NCBI GenBank assembly: GCA_022482625.1
Contig: JAKVOU010000001.1
Location: forward strand, 1,846,784 to 1,910,783
Source of the DNA: Spirochaetia bacterium
GTDB taxonomy: Bacteria > Spirochaetota > Spirochaetia > Sphaerochaetales > Sphaerochaetaceae
DNA length: 64,000 bases
Direction: 5' to 3'
In this document: piece after piece, positions 1-9,419 of the stretch
How the letters are laid out: every line of letters starts with the position of its first letter
Position numbering within the stretch: the stretch's first letter is position 1
The notes under the pieces: generated by a model
Databases searched by the model: none
What the model was told of the DNA's origin: nothing
Seen by the model: only the letters and a program-made list of their open reading frames with translations
Made by a program: the position numbers and the translations under genes

Positions 1-16
1 TATGAGGAGCGATAAC

Positions 17-1252
17 ATGAACAAGTATCTGATCATAGGAGCTTCGATTGCAGCCGCTTCGGCAATCGAAGCAATACGGAAAAATGACAAGGAAGGCAGC
101 ATTACCGTCATAGGAAAAGAGCCCTATGCACCTTACTGCCGCCCGCTCATTTCCTATGCACTGCTGGGTAAGACGACCTTTGAAAAAATGCCCTACAGGG
201 ATGCATCCTTTTATAAAAAAATGAAGGCAAAGCTCATACTCGGCAAGGAAGCTACCAGCATTGACAAAGCAAAGAAACAGGTAATCCTTGATGACGGTAC
301 GAGACTTCCCTATGACAAGCTGTTGGTTTCCACAGGCTCCCGTCCGTTCGTACCTCCGATGGAAGGCTTGGACAAAGTTGAGAAAAAATTCAGTTTCATG
401 ACAATTGACGATGCAAAGTCATTGGAAAAGGAACTTGATCCAGAAGCAAAGGTATTGGTTGTCGGAGCTGGATTGATCGGCCTGAAATGTTGCGAAGGCA
501 TCCTTGCCAAGGTAAAGAGCATCGATGTCGTCGACCTTGCCCCGCGGATACTTCCTTCTATCCTCGATGACAAGGCAGCTGCACGTGTACAGGATTATCT
601 GGAAGGGAAAGGCATCAGGTTCTTCCTGAAAGATTCGGTCGCTTCCTTCACAAAGAAAACAGCTACGCTGAAAAGCGGGACAAAGCTTACTTTCGACCTG
701 CTCGTACTTGCCGTCGGGGTCAGGCCCAACACAGCTCTGGTGGCAGACATAGGCGGTACCGTGAACAGAGGTATCGTTACCGACGACTGCTGCAAGACCA
801 GCATCGAAGATATCTATGCAGCAGGAGACTGCACTACTTCCCATGACATCACCAGTGACAGTGACAAGATACTTGCGCTCTTCCCAAATGCAAACATGCA
901 GGGTGAGGTTGCAGGGAACCAGATGAGCGGCGGTACGCTACGCTATGACCATGCCATTGCTGCCAATGCCATCGGTTTCTTCGGTCTACATATCATTACA
1001 GCAGGAAGTTACATAGGTGACCAGCTCGACCTTTCTACGAAAGACGGGTACAAGGTGCTCTTTACCAAGGATGACCACCTTGTCGGCATGATACTCATCG
1101 GAGATACCGTACTTCGTGCAGGTATCTATACAAACCTCATCAGGAAACAGATTCCTCTCTCTTCCCTTGACTTCGAACAGATTGCCCAGCAGCCAAGGCT
1201 CATGGCTTTTGCAAAGAAAGACAGGGTGAGCATGCTAGGAGAAAAAAGATGA
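17..1252 (+). CDS. FAD/NAD(P)-dependent oxidoreductase, glutamate synthase-associated
   Basis: Class-I pyridine nucleotide-disulfide oxidoreductase fold without a redox-active CxxxxC pair. An N-terminal FAD Rossmann motif (GASIAAA, residues 8-14), a second NAD(P) Rossmann motif (VVGAGLIG, about 148-155) and the C-terminal FAD motif 'IYAAGD' (about 265) are visible. The 411-aa length fits NADH-dependent reductases of the nitrite reductase/NirB-like family. The ATG at 17 is chosen because AGGAG lies 7 nt upstream; an in-frame ATG at 2 has no visible ribosome site. It overlaps the next gene by 4 nt (ATGA). With the GXGXG protein and glutamine synthetase downstream, it probably supplies electrons to a split glutamate synthase whose other subunits lie upstream of the window. 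The electron donor is inferred. Confidence 0.82.
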   Translation: MNKYLIIGASIAAASAIEAIRKNDKEGSITVIGKEPYAPYCRPLISYALLGKTTFEKMPYRDASFYKKMKAKLILGKEATSIDKAKKQVILDDGTRLPYDKLLVSTGSRPFVPPMEGLDKVEKKFSFMTIDDAKSLEKELDPEAKVLVVGAGLIGLKCCEGILAKVKSIDVVDLAPRILPSILDDKAAARVQDYLEGKGIRFFLKDSVASFTKKTATLKSGTKLTFDLLVLAVGVRPNTALVADIGGTVNRGIVTDDCCKTSIEDIYAAGDCTTSHDITSDSDKILALFPNANMQGEVAGNQMSGGTLRYDHAIAANAIGFFGLHIITAGSYIGDQLDLSTKDGYKVLFTKDDHLVGMILIGDTVLRAGIYTNLIRKQIPLSSLDFEQIAQQPRLMAFAKKDRVSMLGEKR

Positions 1253-1983
1253 AAAAGCAAAACATCACCGTAGGGCATATGAACTTCAAGGAGCTCAATG
1301 ACCTTGTACGGGAAAGTACGAATTCCTCCATTGAGCTCAATGATGTACAAGGCCAGCGTTTTATCGGAGCTGGCATGAAAGACAAGACACTTTCCATCTA
1401 TGGAGTACCGGGCAATGCTTTGGGTGCCTGCATGAACAGCGGTAGCCAGATCATCGTCAACAATGATTGCCAGGATGCCATCGGTGACACGATGAATGAC
1501 GGCATGATCACCGTGTGCGGCAACTGCGGAGATACTGCAGGCTATGCCATGAGAGGAGGTGCCATCCTTATCAAGGAAAGCGCTGGTTACCGTATCGGCA
1601 TCCACATGAAAGCTTACAAGGAAAAGCAGCCTGTGATCATCATCGGTGACAAAGCCGGTTCTTTCCTTGGAGAATATCTTGCCGGCGGAACCATCATCGT
1701 TCTGGGAATGAGACAACACGGGAAATGTCCGGTAGGGAACTTCTGCGGAACTGGTATGCATGGAGGACAAATCTTCCTCCGTACCGATGAATTACCCAAG
1801 GATCTTCCCCCACAGATCAAGGCAGAAATAGCCACGAAAGAAGACTTGGAATCCATCGATGCTTACCTTGAATTGTTCTGTACGACCTTCTCATTTGACA
1901 AACAGCAACTGTTGGATGCAAAATACTATAAGCTTACACCGAATTCTACTTCACCGTACAAGCAGTTGTATACCGCAATCTGA
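1249..1983 (+). CDS. GXGXG-motif protein (glutamate synthase alpha C-terminal domain homologue)
   Basis: 244-aa protein made of the right-handed beta-helix found at the C-terminus of the glutamate synthase large subunit, here as a free polypeptide. Repeated glycine-rich turns (for example 'GNALGACMNSG', 'GDTMNDG', 'GNCGDTAGYAMRGG') are seen across residues 40-180. In multi-subunit archaeal/clostridial-type glutamate synthases this domain helps link the glutaminase and FMN synthase parts. It starts inside the stop of the upstream oxidoreductase (ATGA overlap) and is followed 16 nt later by glnA, so all three are probably one operon for ammonia assimilation. The family is clear; its exact partner subunits are outside the window. 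Confidence 0.85.
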   Translation: MKKQNITVGHMNFKELNDLVRESTNSSIELNDVQGQRFIGAGMKDKTLSIYGVPGNALGACMNSGSQIIVNNDCQDAIGDTMNDGMITVCGNCGDTAGYAMRGGAILIKESAGYRIGIHMKAYKEKQPVIIIGDKAGSFLGEYLAGGTIIVLGMRQHGKCPVGNFCGTGMHGGQIFLRTDELPKDLPPQIKAEIATKEDLESIDAYLELFCTTFSFDKQQLLDAKYYKLTPNSTSPYKQLYTAI

Positions 1984-1999
1984 CCAAAGGGGAGCAGCA

Positions 2000-3283
2000 A
2001 TGTCTTCAATACAGAATCAAATTACCCAATTCATCGACGAACAGGACGTCAAGTTCGTCAGGCTTGCTTTCTGTGATATACAGGGAAACCTGAAGAATGT
2101 CTCGATCAGCAGTGAAGAGCTTGCAAGGGCCTTTACCGATGGAGTTTCCTTTGATTCTTCCGCCATCCGAGGTTTCGGAAGCGTAGAAGACAGCGACCTG
2201 TTGCTTTTCCCTGATGCTGACAGCCTGCAGGTATTGCCCTGGAGACCCTCAAGCGGCAAGGTCATGCAACTGTACTGCGACATCAAGCATACAGATGGCA
2301 AGCCATATGAGAAAGACGGACATACCCTGACCAAGCAATTCATCAGTGAATCTGCACTGAAGGGATATACTTTTTCCATCGGAAGTGAATGTGAGTTCTA
2401 TCTGTTCAAACTTGACCAGGAAGGGGAACCGACCGATATTCCTCTTGACCATGGCGGCTACTTCGATGTAGCCCCGATTGACAAGGGAGAAAACATCAGA
2501 AGAGAAATCTGCCTGACTTTACAGGAAATGGGCTTTCATACGGAACGTTCTCATCACGAAAGCGGACCAGGCCAGATGGAAGTCGACTTTTCTTACAGCG
2601 GACTGCTCAATGCTGCTGACAATATGATTACATTCAAAAGCGTTGTCAGAGCCAGTGCAAGCCGAAACGGACTACATGCATCCTTCCTGCCGAAACCTCT
2701 TGCGGGCAGAAGCGGCAGCGGCATGCATGTCAATATCTCAGTAAGCAAAGAAGGGGAAAACGACAGCGTCGAGTTACGTCGTCACATGATTGCAGGGATT
2801 CTCAGCCACCTGAGGGAAATTGCTGCCTTCAGTTCCCCGCATGTCAATTCCTATGAACGGCTTGGAAGTTTCGAAGCACCGAAAGGTATCGGCTGGGGAT
2901 ATGGCAACAGGTCCCTTGCAATAAGGATCCCACGTTCCGAAGGCCCTTATGCAAGGATTGAAGTCAGAACAGCCGACGCTTCGGCAAATCCTTACCTGCT
3001 CTACACACTGCTTTGCAGAGCTGCGTGTGAAGGCATTGATAAAAAACTTGATCCGGGGAAACCGACAAATATCAATGCATTCGACGGATTTGACGGTCCT
3101 TGTCTTCCTACCAGCCTTTCCGAAGCAATCAGTCTTGCCGAAGAAAGTGTATTTGTACGGAAGACTATTCCGGCACCTCTGCTGGAATCATATCTGAATG
3201 AGGCAAGGCAGGAAGTCCGTCTTGCAAACGAAAGCGATGATGTCTACGGAAAGGGCAGGCAACTGCTCTTCCCTTATCTGTAG
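2000..3283 (+). CDS. glnA: glutamine synthetase
   Basis: Type I glutamine synthetase (L-glutamate + NH3 + ATP to glutamine), 427 aa. Visible are the beta-grasp N-terminal domain, the metal/glutamate site 'GSECEFYLF', the ATP/metal region 'GPGQMEVDFSY' and 'GSGMHVNIS', and the C-terminal arginine-rich part 'GNRSLAIRIPR'. I see no Tyr adenylylation loop of the enterobacterial kind, which suggests an alpha-type enzyme not controlled by GlnE. The start is the ATG at 2000 behind GGGGAG; a longer upstream reading frame only runs through the preceding gene. Operon with the glutamate synthase parts upstream and an ANTAR regulator downstream. Confidence 0.93.
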   Translation: MSSIQNQITQFIDEQDVKFVRLAFCDIQGNLKNVSISSEELARAFTDGVSFDSSAIRGFGSVEDSDLLLFPDADSLQVLPWRPSSGKVMQLYCDIKHTDGKPYEKDGHTLTKQFISESALKGYTFSIGSECEFYLFKLDQEGEPTDIPLDHGGYFDVAPIDKGENIRREICLTLQEMGFHTERSHHESGPGQMEVDFSYSGLLNAADNMITFKSVVRASASRNGLHASFLPKPLAGRSGSGMHVNISVSKEGENDSVELRRHMIAGILSHLREIAAFSSPHVNSYERLGSFEAPKGIGWGYGNRSLAIRIPRSEGPYARIEVRTADASANPYLLYTLLCRAACEGIDKKLDPGKPTNINAFDGFDGPCLPTSLSEAISLAEESVFVRKTIPAPLLESYLNEARQEVRLANESDDVYGKGRQLLFPYL

Positions 3284-3302
3284 GTGTAATGAAAGAGCAA
3301 GC

Positions 3303-3884
3303 ATGGTTGACCTAAGCAGGATCTTAATCGTAAGTCCGACAGGAAAAGGACAGATGACCTTCAGGACATTGCTTCAGGAAAGCGGTGTCCATGCTGATAT
3401 GTCTTCATGTTTTTCCTGTAACGAAGCGAGAAGAGCCATACAGGAGGTAGATTTCGATCTCGTGTTGATCAATGCACCGCTTCCCGATGAATCAGGCATT
3501 GACTTTGCTCTCACGGTGACAGAACAGACACTTTCCTCCGTTCTTCTGATCATCGAAGAAAACCAAGTTCCTCCCGTCATGCAGAAAGTCCAGCAAGGCG
3601 GGGTGCTGGTGATCGGAAAACCGATCATCAAGTCGATCTTCTTCCAGAGTATTACGCTAGCCGCGACCCTAAGACAGCGTCTAGCTGGCATGAAAAAAGA
3701 AAATTCAAAGCTTAGAAACAAGCTAGAAGAGATAAAACTAGTGGACAAAGCCAAGTGCACCCTAGTACAATACCTCGGATTGGATGAAGAAAGAGCCCAT
3801 CACTATGTAGAAAAAATGGCGATGGACCAGCGAAGGAACAAGAGTGAGATTGCAAAAGCAATTCTCAAGACATACCAGCATTAA
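3303..3884 (+). CDS. ANTAR-domain regulator with degenerate receiver domain
   Basis: 193 aa: an N-terminal CheY-like domain (about 1-120), a short coiled coil (about 125-145) and a C-terminal ANTAR RNA-binding helical bundle ('TLVQYLGLDEERAHHYVEK', then 'RRNKSEIAKAIL'). ANTAR proteins are transcription antiterminators that bind paired hexaloop hairpins and often control nitrogen genes. The receiver looks unable to be phosphorylated: the usual acidic pair is 'VSPTGKG', and the phospho-acceptor Asp position reads Asn ('LVLINAPLPDESG'). Located 19 nt after glnA, it probably belongs to the same operon and may respond to nitrogen by another route than phosphorylation. The start at ATG 3303 has only a weak ribosome site. 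Confidence 0.8.
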   Translation: MVDLSRILIVSPTGKGQMTFRTLLQESGVHADMSSCFSCNEARRAIQEVDFDLVLINAPLPDESGIDFALTVTEQTLSSVLLIIEENQVPPVMQKVQQGGVLVIGKPIIKSIFFQSITLAATLRQRLAGMKKENSKLRNKLEEIKLVDKAKCTLVQYLGLDEERAHHYVEKMAMDQRRNKSEIAKAILKTYQH

Positions 3885-3905
3885 CAAATCTTTTCGGAGG
3901 AAAGA

Positions 3906-5513
3906 ATGACCAAACATATCTTCGTAACCGGTGGTGTTGTATCCGGACTAGGAAAGGGTATTACTGCCGCATCCCTAGGTCGATTGTTGAAGAACAGAGG
4001 GCTGAAGGTCGCTGCACAGAAACTTGACCCCTACATGAATGTCGATCCTGGTACGATGAGTCCTTACCAACATGGTGAAGTATACGTCACGGAGGATGGG
4101 GCTGAAACCGACCTGGATCTGGGACACTATGAGAGATTCATCGACGTAGACCTCAACAAATTCTCCAACCTGACCAGCGGAAGATGCTACTACAACGTCT
4201 TGGAAAAGGAGCGAAACGGAGAATACCTTGGATCTACGGTCCAGATTATTCCACACGTGACCAATGAGATCAAACGTTTCATTTTCTCCATTGAAGAAAA
4301 GACACAGGCTGACGTCATCATCACTGAAATCGGCGGAACTACCGGTGACATTGAGAGTCAGCCTTTTTTAGAGGCTATCAGACAGGTAAGCCATGAAGTA
4401 GGACCACATAATTGCCTGTTTATCCATGTTACCCTCGTACCTTATATCAAGGGAAGCAACGAACACAAAAGCAAACCTACCCAGCACTCCGTAAAGGAAC
4501 TGATGTCTTCTGGAATTTTCCCGGATATCATCGTCTGCCGATGTGATGAACCGCTTGAGAATTCCATCAAGGATAAGATTGCCCTGTTCTGCAATGTCAA
4601 GCGTGACTGTGTCATTGAAAACAGGACATTGCCGATACTTTATCAGGCACCGGTAATGCTGCATAATGAACATCTTGACGATATCGTGTGCAGGGAACTT
4701 AACCTCGACACAAGGCCATGTAATCTTGACAACTGGAACAACATGCTCAACAGGATAGCTCTGGCTACGAAAAAAGTCGAAATCGCCTTGGTAGGCAAAT
4801 ATACCCAGTTGCATGACGCTTACCTTTCCGTAATGGAAGCTCTCAAGCATGGCGGATGGGAAAACGGATGCCAAGTCAAGATACGATGGGTAGATTCCGA
4901 GCAGGTAACAAGGGAAAATGTTTCACAGATCCTTGAGGGTGTGGATGGTATCCTTGTTCCAGGTGGCTTCGGAGACCGAGGTATCGAAGGTATGATTGAA
5001 GCTGCAATCTATGCAATGTATAGCAAGATTCCTTACCTTGGCATCTGTCTTGGAATGCAGATTGCCGTCATGGGTTTTGCCCGTGAAAAGCTAGGATGGG
5101 AAGATGCAAACTCCAGTGAATTTGACAAAAAGACAAAGCATCCTGTCATTGATCTTATGCCGGACCAAGTCGGTATTGACAAAAAGGGCGGCACCATGCG
5201 CTTAGGTTCCTATCCGTGCAAAACCAGGCCGGGAACGTTGCTCAGGGCCACATACAGCGATGAGGAACTTATCCATGAAAGGCATAGACATAGATATGAA
5301 TTCAACAACATATTCAGGGAAGACCTTGTCAAGGCAGGACTTATCATAGGCGGAACCAGCCCGGACGACCGTTTGGTTGAATCAATTGAATTGAAGGACC
5401 ATCCATTCTATCTGGGAGTCCAGTTCCATCCGGAATTCAAGAGCCGTCCGACAAAGGCAAACCCTTGTTTCCATGGATTCCTCAAAGCAGCCAGTGCCTA
5501 TTCAGATAGATAA
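3906..5513 (+). CDS. pyrG: CTP synthase
   Basis: CTP synthase (UTP + glutamine + ATP to CTP), 535 aa, full length. The N-terminal synthetase domain begins with the P-loop '[10 protein letters not shown]' (residues 9-18). The C-terminal class I glutaminase has its nucleophile in 'GICLGMQ' (Cys381) and the His/Glu pair in 'QFHPEF' (His508, Glu510). The ribosome site TCGGAGGAAAG precedes the ATG. Only 21 nt separate it from the ANTAR gene, so it may be read from the same transcript; a strong terminator follows. Confidence 0.97.
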   Translation: MTKHIFVTGGVVSGLGKGITAASLGRLLKNRGLKVAAQKLDPYMNVDPGTMSPYQHGEVYVTEDGAETDLDLGHYERFIDVDLNKFSNLTSGRCYYNVLEKERNGEYLGSTVQIIPHVTNEIKRFIFSIEEKTQADVIITEIGGTTGDIESQPFLEAIRQVSHEVGPHNCLFIHVTLVPYIKGSNEHKSKPTQHSVKELMSSGIFPDIIVCRCDEPLENSIKDKIALFCNVKRDCVIENRTLPILYQAPVMLHNEHLDDIVCRELNLDTRPCNLDNWNNMLNRIALATKKVEIALVGKYTQLHDAYLSVMEALKHGGWENGCQVKIRWVDSEQVTRENVSQILEGVDGILVPGGFGDRGIEGMIEAAIYAMYSKIPYLGICLGMQIAVMGFAREKLGWEDANSSEFDKKTKHPVIDLMPDQVGIDKKGGTMRLGSYPCKTRPGTLLRATYSDEELIHERHRHRYEFNNIFREDLVKAGLIIGGTSPDDRLVESIELKDHPFYLGVQFHPEFKSRPTKANPCFHGFLKAASAYSDR

Positions 5514-5548
5514 AGGCAAGCTTGTCTCTTGATTATGACAGTAAGGAT

Positions 5549-5587
5549 CCAGCATAACCTACAGCAGGTTATGCTGGTATTTTTTAT
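5549..5587 (+). terminator. rho-independent terminator after pyrG
   Basis: Perfect 12-bp stem CCAGCATAACCT / AGGTTATGCTGG with a 5-nt loop at 5561-5565, followed directly by a T-rich run. It closes the glutamine/pyrG transcript and may also serve hcp, which ends at 5702 on the other strand. Confidence 0.92.
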
Positions 5588-5701
5588 CATACTTCAAAGC
5601 AACTTGGAATCCTTTTGCTCAAGCTTTGAACACATGCGAATCGGATGCAATGAAGTTTATCCAGTTTTCTTCCATAATTGATTCCCTTATGCAGATTGCT
5701 G

Positions 5702-7330
5702 CTATTCTGTCATCAGTGCAATATCATCATCGGCAGAACCGATACCTGAAATACCGAATTTTTCAACAAGCACTTTTACCACATTCGGCGACAGGAAACC
5801 AGGAAGAGTCGGACCAAGATGAATATGCTTTATACCAAGGGACAGCAAGGCAAGCAACACGATGACAGCCTTCTGCTCATACCATGCAATATTGTACGCA
5901 ATCGGCAGTTCGTTCACATCGTCAAGTCCAAAGATTTCCTTTAGCTTGAGAGCAATGACAACCAACGAATAGGAATCGTTGCATTGCCCTGCATCCAAAA
6001 CCCGCGGGATACCTCTGATATCTCCGAGATTCAGCTTGTTGTATCGATACTTTGCACATCCGGCAGTAAGGATAACGGTATCATGAGGCAGTTTCTCTGC
6101 AAATGTTGTATAGTATTCTCGGGATTTCATCCGTCCGTCACAGCCCGCCATGACGATAAACTTCTTGATTGCTCCGGATTTTACCGCATCGACAATTTTA
6201 TCTGCCAAAGCAAAGACCTGATCATGTGCAAAACCACCGACAATAGTACCATGTTCTATTTCTTCCGGCGCAGGAAGTGTCTTTGCAAGTGCAATGATCT
6301 CAGAAAAATCCTTTTTGCCGCTGGTATCCGGTACTATATGTGAGCAACCAGGAAAACCAGAAGAACCTGTGGTAAAAATCCGGTTGCGGACTTCTTCACT
6401 TTTCGGTGGTACGATACAGTTCGTAGTAAAAAGAATCGGTCCATGGAATGTTTCAAACTCTGTAGTCTGTTTCCACCAGGCATTGCCATAGTTACCTGCA
6501 AAATTATCGTATTTCTTGAATGCCGGATAGTAATGGGCCGGGAGCATTTCTCCATGCGTGTATACATCGACACCTGTCCCCTCTGTCTGTTCCAAAAGTT
6601 GCTGAAGATCTGCCAAATCATGTCCTGAAATAAGAATTGCAGGGTTTTTTCTTACCCCGATATCAACTGCCGTTATCTGCGGGTTACCAAAAGCAGATGT
6701 ATTTGCTTCATCAAGCAATGCCATACCTTTGACACCATATGTGCCGGTCTCAAGAGTCAGAGCAACCAAGTCATCTGCAGAAAGCGTATCGTCAAGCGTA
6801 GCTTCAAGTGCCTTGTAAACAAATGCATATAAAGAATCATCTTCCTTACCAAGGTTTTCTGCATGTTCTGCATATGCAGCCAAACCTTTGAGACCATACG
6901 TAATCATCTCACGGAGAGAACGGATATCTTCATCTTGGGTTGCAAGAATACCACAGACAGTCGCTTTTGCAAGCATATCCTGACGTGTGGCAACGGTAAA
7001 TGTAGCAGCATCATGCAAGCCCTCAAGAGAAACAGATATATGCAGATTGTCCCTTAATCCCAACATTTTCCTGATCTGCGCCTCAATTGCATCAGGATCA
7101 AAATTCGTGTTGGTAATTGTCACAAACAGACTGTTAAGCACTTCATGGTTAAGCGTATCAAGAAGATCAACCTTCAGATTTCCCTTGACAACCATATCTG
7201 CAATTCCTTTCAAAGTATAAATCAACAGATCCTGCAGTTTTGCAACTTCCTCGGTTTTTCCGCAGACACCCCTGACCTTGCAGCCATGTCCCCCAGCTGT
7301 TTCCTGACACTGATAACAAAACATTCCCAT
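5702..7330 (-). CDS. hcp: hydroxylamine reductase (hybrid cluster protein)
   Basis: Hybrid cluster protein (prismane), 542 aa, close to the ~550 aa of strict-anaerobe class I enzymes. N-terminal cysteines C5, C8, C17 and C23 give the compact C-x2-C-x8-C-x5-C pattern that binds the 4Fe cluster, rather than the wide spacing of enterobacterial class II. The C-terminal part has the conserved 'CQ/CND' and 'GCAKYR' cluster ligand regions. The enzyme reduces hydroxylamine and, as known in other bacteria, acts as an NO reductase/nitrosative-stress protein. The start is behind AGGAGGT. It lies downstream of an Fe-S protein gene and is probably driven from the shared control region at 8177-8272. Confidence 0.96.
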   Translation of the reverse strand: MGMFCYQCQETAGGHGCKVRGVCGKTEEVAKLQDLLIYTLKGIADMVVKGNLKVDLLDTLNHEVLNSLFVTITNTNFDPDAIEAQIRKMLGLRDNLHISVSLEGLHDAATFTVATRQDMLAKATVCGILATQDEDIRSLREMITYGLKGLAAYAEHAENLGKEDDSLYAFVYKALEATLDDTLSADDLVALTLETGTYGVKGMALLDEANTSAFGNPQITAVDIGVRKNPAILISGHDLADLQQLLEQTEGTGVDVYTHGEMLPAHYYPAFKKYDNFAGNYGNAWWKQTTEFETFHGPILFTTNCIVPPKSEEVRNRIFTTGSSGFPGCSHIVPDTSGKKDFSEIIALAKTLPAPEEIEHGTIVGGFAHDQVFALADKIVDAVKSGAIKKFIVMAGCDGRMKSREYYTTFAEKLPHDTVILTAGCAKYRYNKLNLGDIRGIPRVLDAGQCNDSYSLVVIALKLKEIFGLDDVNELPIAYNIAWYEQKAVIVLLALLSLGIKHIHLGPTLPGFLSPNVVKVLVEKFGISGIGSADDDIALMTE

Positions 7331-7465
7331 AATATACCTCCTGGTAAATCGACCGGAACAAATTCATGCACAGACACAAAAAGCTTAAATTCATTTCCGA
7401 TATAATATAAACTCTGTCGCTCCATCCTTCCTGAATATGGTACCGACAGGTTACGACAACTCCCC

Positions 7466-8176
7466 TTATTCCAGGATGTCACCTTCCGTTGATATGGTAA
7501 CTACTTGCCATGGAATAAATTTTCCACTTGCCTGAAGCGCTTTCTTTACAGCAGCTTCAATACCACCGCAGCAAGGAACTTCCATACGTACAACCATAAC
7601 GCTTTTGATTTCATTGCCTGCAATGATCTGTGTCAGCTTTTCTGTATAATCACCCTCATCAAGTTTCGGACAACCTATAAGCGTTATCCTGTTCCTGATA
7701 AATTTGTCATGAAAATTGCCATATGCATATGCCGTACAATCTGCAGCAACAAGCAAATTTGCATTTCTGAAATACGGAGCATGTACCGGAGCCAATTTGA
7801 TTTGCACCGGCCATTGGGAAAGTTGACTACAAGATCCTGATGCATACTTGGCAGGTAAAGATTCGGTTGCCGGCAGATGCCGGATTGTCTTCGACTGTGT
7901 TCCAGGACAACCACAGGCAAGAGACTCCACGGCAGATCCCTGCTGTTTATGTTCCCGTACGGCATCTGCATCATATGATGCAGCTTCTCTTGTTTCGAAA
8001 CTGATTGCACCGGCAGGACAAGCCGGCAGGCAATCTCCCAACCCATCACAGTAATCATCTCTCAAAAGTCTTGCTTTGCCATGTACCATACCTATGGCAC
8101 CTTCATGGCATGCCGCAGCACAAAGTCCGCAACCAGTACATTTTTCTTCATCAATACTGATAATTTTACGTAGCAT
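7466..8176 (-). CDS. 4Fe-4S ferredoxin-domain protein linked to hcp
   Basis: 236 aa. An N-terminal 4Fe-4S motif (C13, C16, C19, C23) is followed by a variant cysteine set (C43, C49, C53 before 'PAGAISF'), then a domain with further cysteines ('CGCPG', 'CTAYAYG', 'GCPKLDE', 'PCCGGIE'). Such proteins are often encoded beside hcp in anaerobes and are presumed to pass electrons to it. 135 nt separate it from hcp and I see no strong hairpin between them, so co-transcription is likely. The exact enzymatic role is not known to me. Confidence 0.8.
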   Translation of the reverse strand: MLRKIISIDEEKCTGCGLCAAACHEGAIGMVHGKARLLRDDYCDGLGDCLPACPAGAISFETREAASYDADAVREHKQQGSAVESLACGCPGTQSKTIRHLPATESLPAKYASGSCSQLSQWPVQIKLAPVHAPYFRNANLLVAADCTAYAYGNFHDKFIRNRITLIGCPKLDEGDYTEKLTQIIAGNEIKSVMVVRMEVPCCGGIEAAVKKALQASGKFIPWQVVTISTEGDILE

Positions 8177-8243
8177 GTCGTTTATCTCCTGTTCTGTTGT
8201 TGACGTTACGGCATCAATGTACTACGGTTGAGTTAGCAAGTCC

Positions 8244-8257
8244 GTTGTAATTACAAC
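8244..8257. promoter_or_regulatory. 14-bp palindrome, likely operator of the Crp/Fnr regulator
   Basis: Perfect palindrome GTTGTAATTACAAC in the 96-bp divergent space between the Fe-S/hcp genes and the Crp/Fnr gene. Its size and symmetry fit a Crp/Fnr-family site. A possible -10 (TAGTAC) for the hcp side lies about 26 nt from the palindrome centre on the minus strand, giving roughly the -40 position of a class II activator. On the plus side it sits 15 nt before the regulator start codon, which suggests autoregulation. Binding is inferred. Confidence 0.6.
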
Positions 8258-8272
8258 ATTTAAGGAAAAATT

Positions 8273-8950
8273 ATGGATTTTTTTTCTGCATACAGACCTA
8301 TCCTGATGTCCTGCGAGCTTTTCAAGGGAATACAGGAAAAAGAATTAAGGATGCTACTACAATGTCTGGACACAGTTTCAGTCCGCTTTGAAAAAAATAC
8401 CACAGTACTGCTCTGCGGCAAACACATCGAACAGTTCGGCCTGGTACTCTCGGGACAGGTACAGATCTTTCAGGAAGATTACTATGGCAACAAAAGCATC
8501 CTGGCACAATTCGATACAGGAAATATCTTTGCTGAATCATTTGCATTTGCCGGAATTCCAGAGATCCCTGTAACAGCTTGGGCAACAGAAGAAAGTATTA
8601 TTCTTTTCATCAACAGCAGCCGACTGCTGTCATCCTGCAGGCATGCCTGTACTTTTCATACCAAGTTGATTCAGAACATGATGACAATCATCGCAAGAAA
8701 AAACATCCTGTTGACGCAAAAAATTGAATGTACTTCAAAAAAGACAATCAAAGCCAAGCTCTTAGCATATCTTTCGCTCCAAGCACAGATTGCAAAAGGC
8801 AACCACTTCCGTATTCCTTTCAACCGCCAGGAACTTGCTGATTTTCTGGCAGTTGACCGCAGTGCCATGTCTGCGGTTCTTTCAAAAATGGCAGATGACG
8901 GTACTATAAGATTCCATAAAAACGAATTTGAACTCCTGGAACAATCCTAA
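8273..8950 (+). CDS. Crp/Fnr family transcriptional regulator (HcpR-like)
   Basis: 225 aa with an N-terminal cyclic-nucleotide-binding-type beta roll (about 15-125), a dimer helix (about 130-155) and a C-terminal winged helix ('FNRQELADFLAVDRSAMSAVL', DNA-recognition helix about 185-205). It has no N-terminal cysteine cluster like Fnr. It is divergent from hcp, the usual position of HcpR, which senses nitric oxide and switches on hcp in anaerobes. AAGGA precedes the ATG. Assignment to HcpR function rests on context. Confidence 0.85.
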   Translation: MDFFSAYRPILMSCELFKGIQEKELRMLLQCLDTVSVRFEKNTTVLLCGKHIEQFGLVLSGQVQIFQEDYYGNKSILAQFDTGNIFAESFAFAGIPEIPVTAWATEESIILFINSSRLLSSCRHACTFHTKLIQNMMTIIARKNILLTQKIECTSKKTIKAKLLAYLSLQAQIAKGNHFRIPFNRQELADFLAVDRSAMSAVLSKMADDGTIRFHKNEFELLEQS

Positions 8951-9419
8951 AAGTACCTTTTTTAGCTACGGGCAATGTTCTTTGTAGTTTCTCAAGACAA
9001 CTTGTACAGCAATTTCCATTACATTATTCCCCTACTCAGAAAAACAAAAAGCATAGGCCAATTATCTTCTTTTATCATGTTTTCCCAACATATAAGGCCT
9101 TAGTCTATGGCTTCAAAGAAGAACACCTCAACTACATTTTTGAATAATTTTCCGCATCAAGAGATAAAAACATTTATTTACATAAAAAGTAATTAACACA
9201 TTTACTCAAACAATGGTTTTCTTTTTGTTTTTTCCACGGCAAGTCTCATGGAAAACTGAAATTATCATGGGTACATCCTCAGACAAACATATGCATATAC
9301 ATCTATTATTATAAATTAGTATACATTTATATAATCTTGATAAAATAATTCCGTCATGATATAAGCAAGGTAACTTAAGTAAACAGCAGGCCTGTGACAA
9401 ATCTAAAGAGGAAGGAAAA
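8951..9419. other. AT-rich intergenic region with promoter
   Basis: 469 bp without a convincing gene. Near its right end is a sigma-70-type promoter for the metallo-hydrolase: TTGATA (9337-9342), 17-nt spacer, TATAAG (9360-9365). Nothing else stands out beyond AT-richness. Confidence 0.6.

Noticed and set aside
1614-1856. Antisense and overlapping reading frames over known genes
   Set aside because: Many open frames on the opposite strand of glnA, GXGXG, pyrG, carB and htpG are shadows: no ribosome site, no domain, and the sense gene is certain.
7222-7482. 86-codon minus-strand frame between hcp and the Fe-S gene
   Set aside because: Overlaps the start of hcp in another frame, has no domain or ribosome site, and is low in plausible protein sequence.
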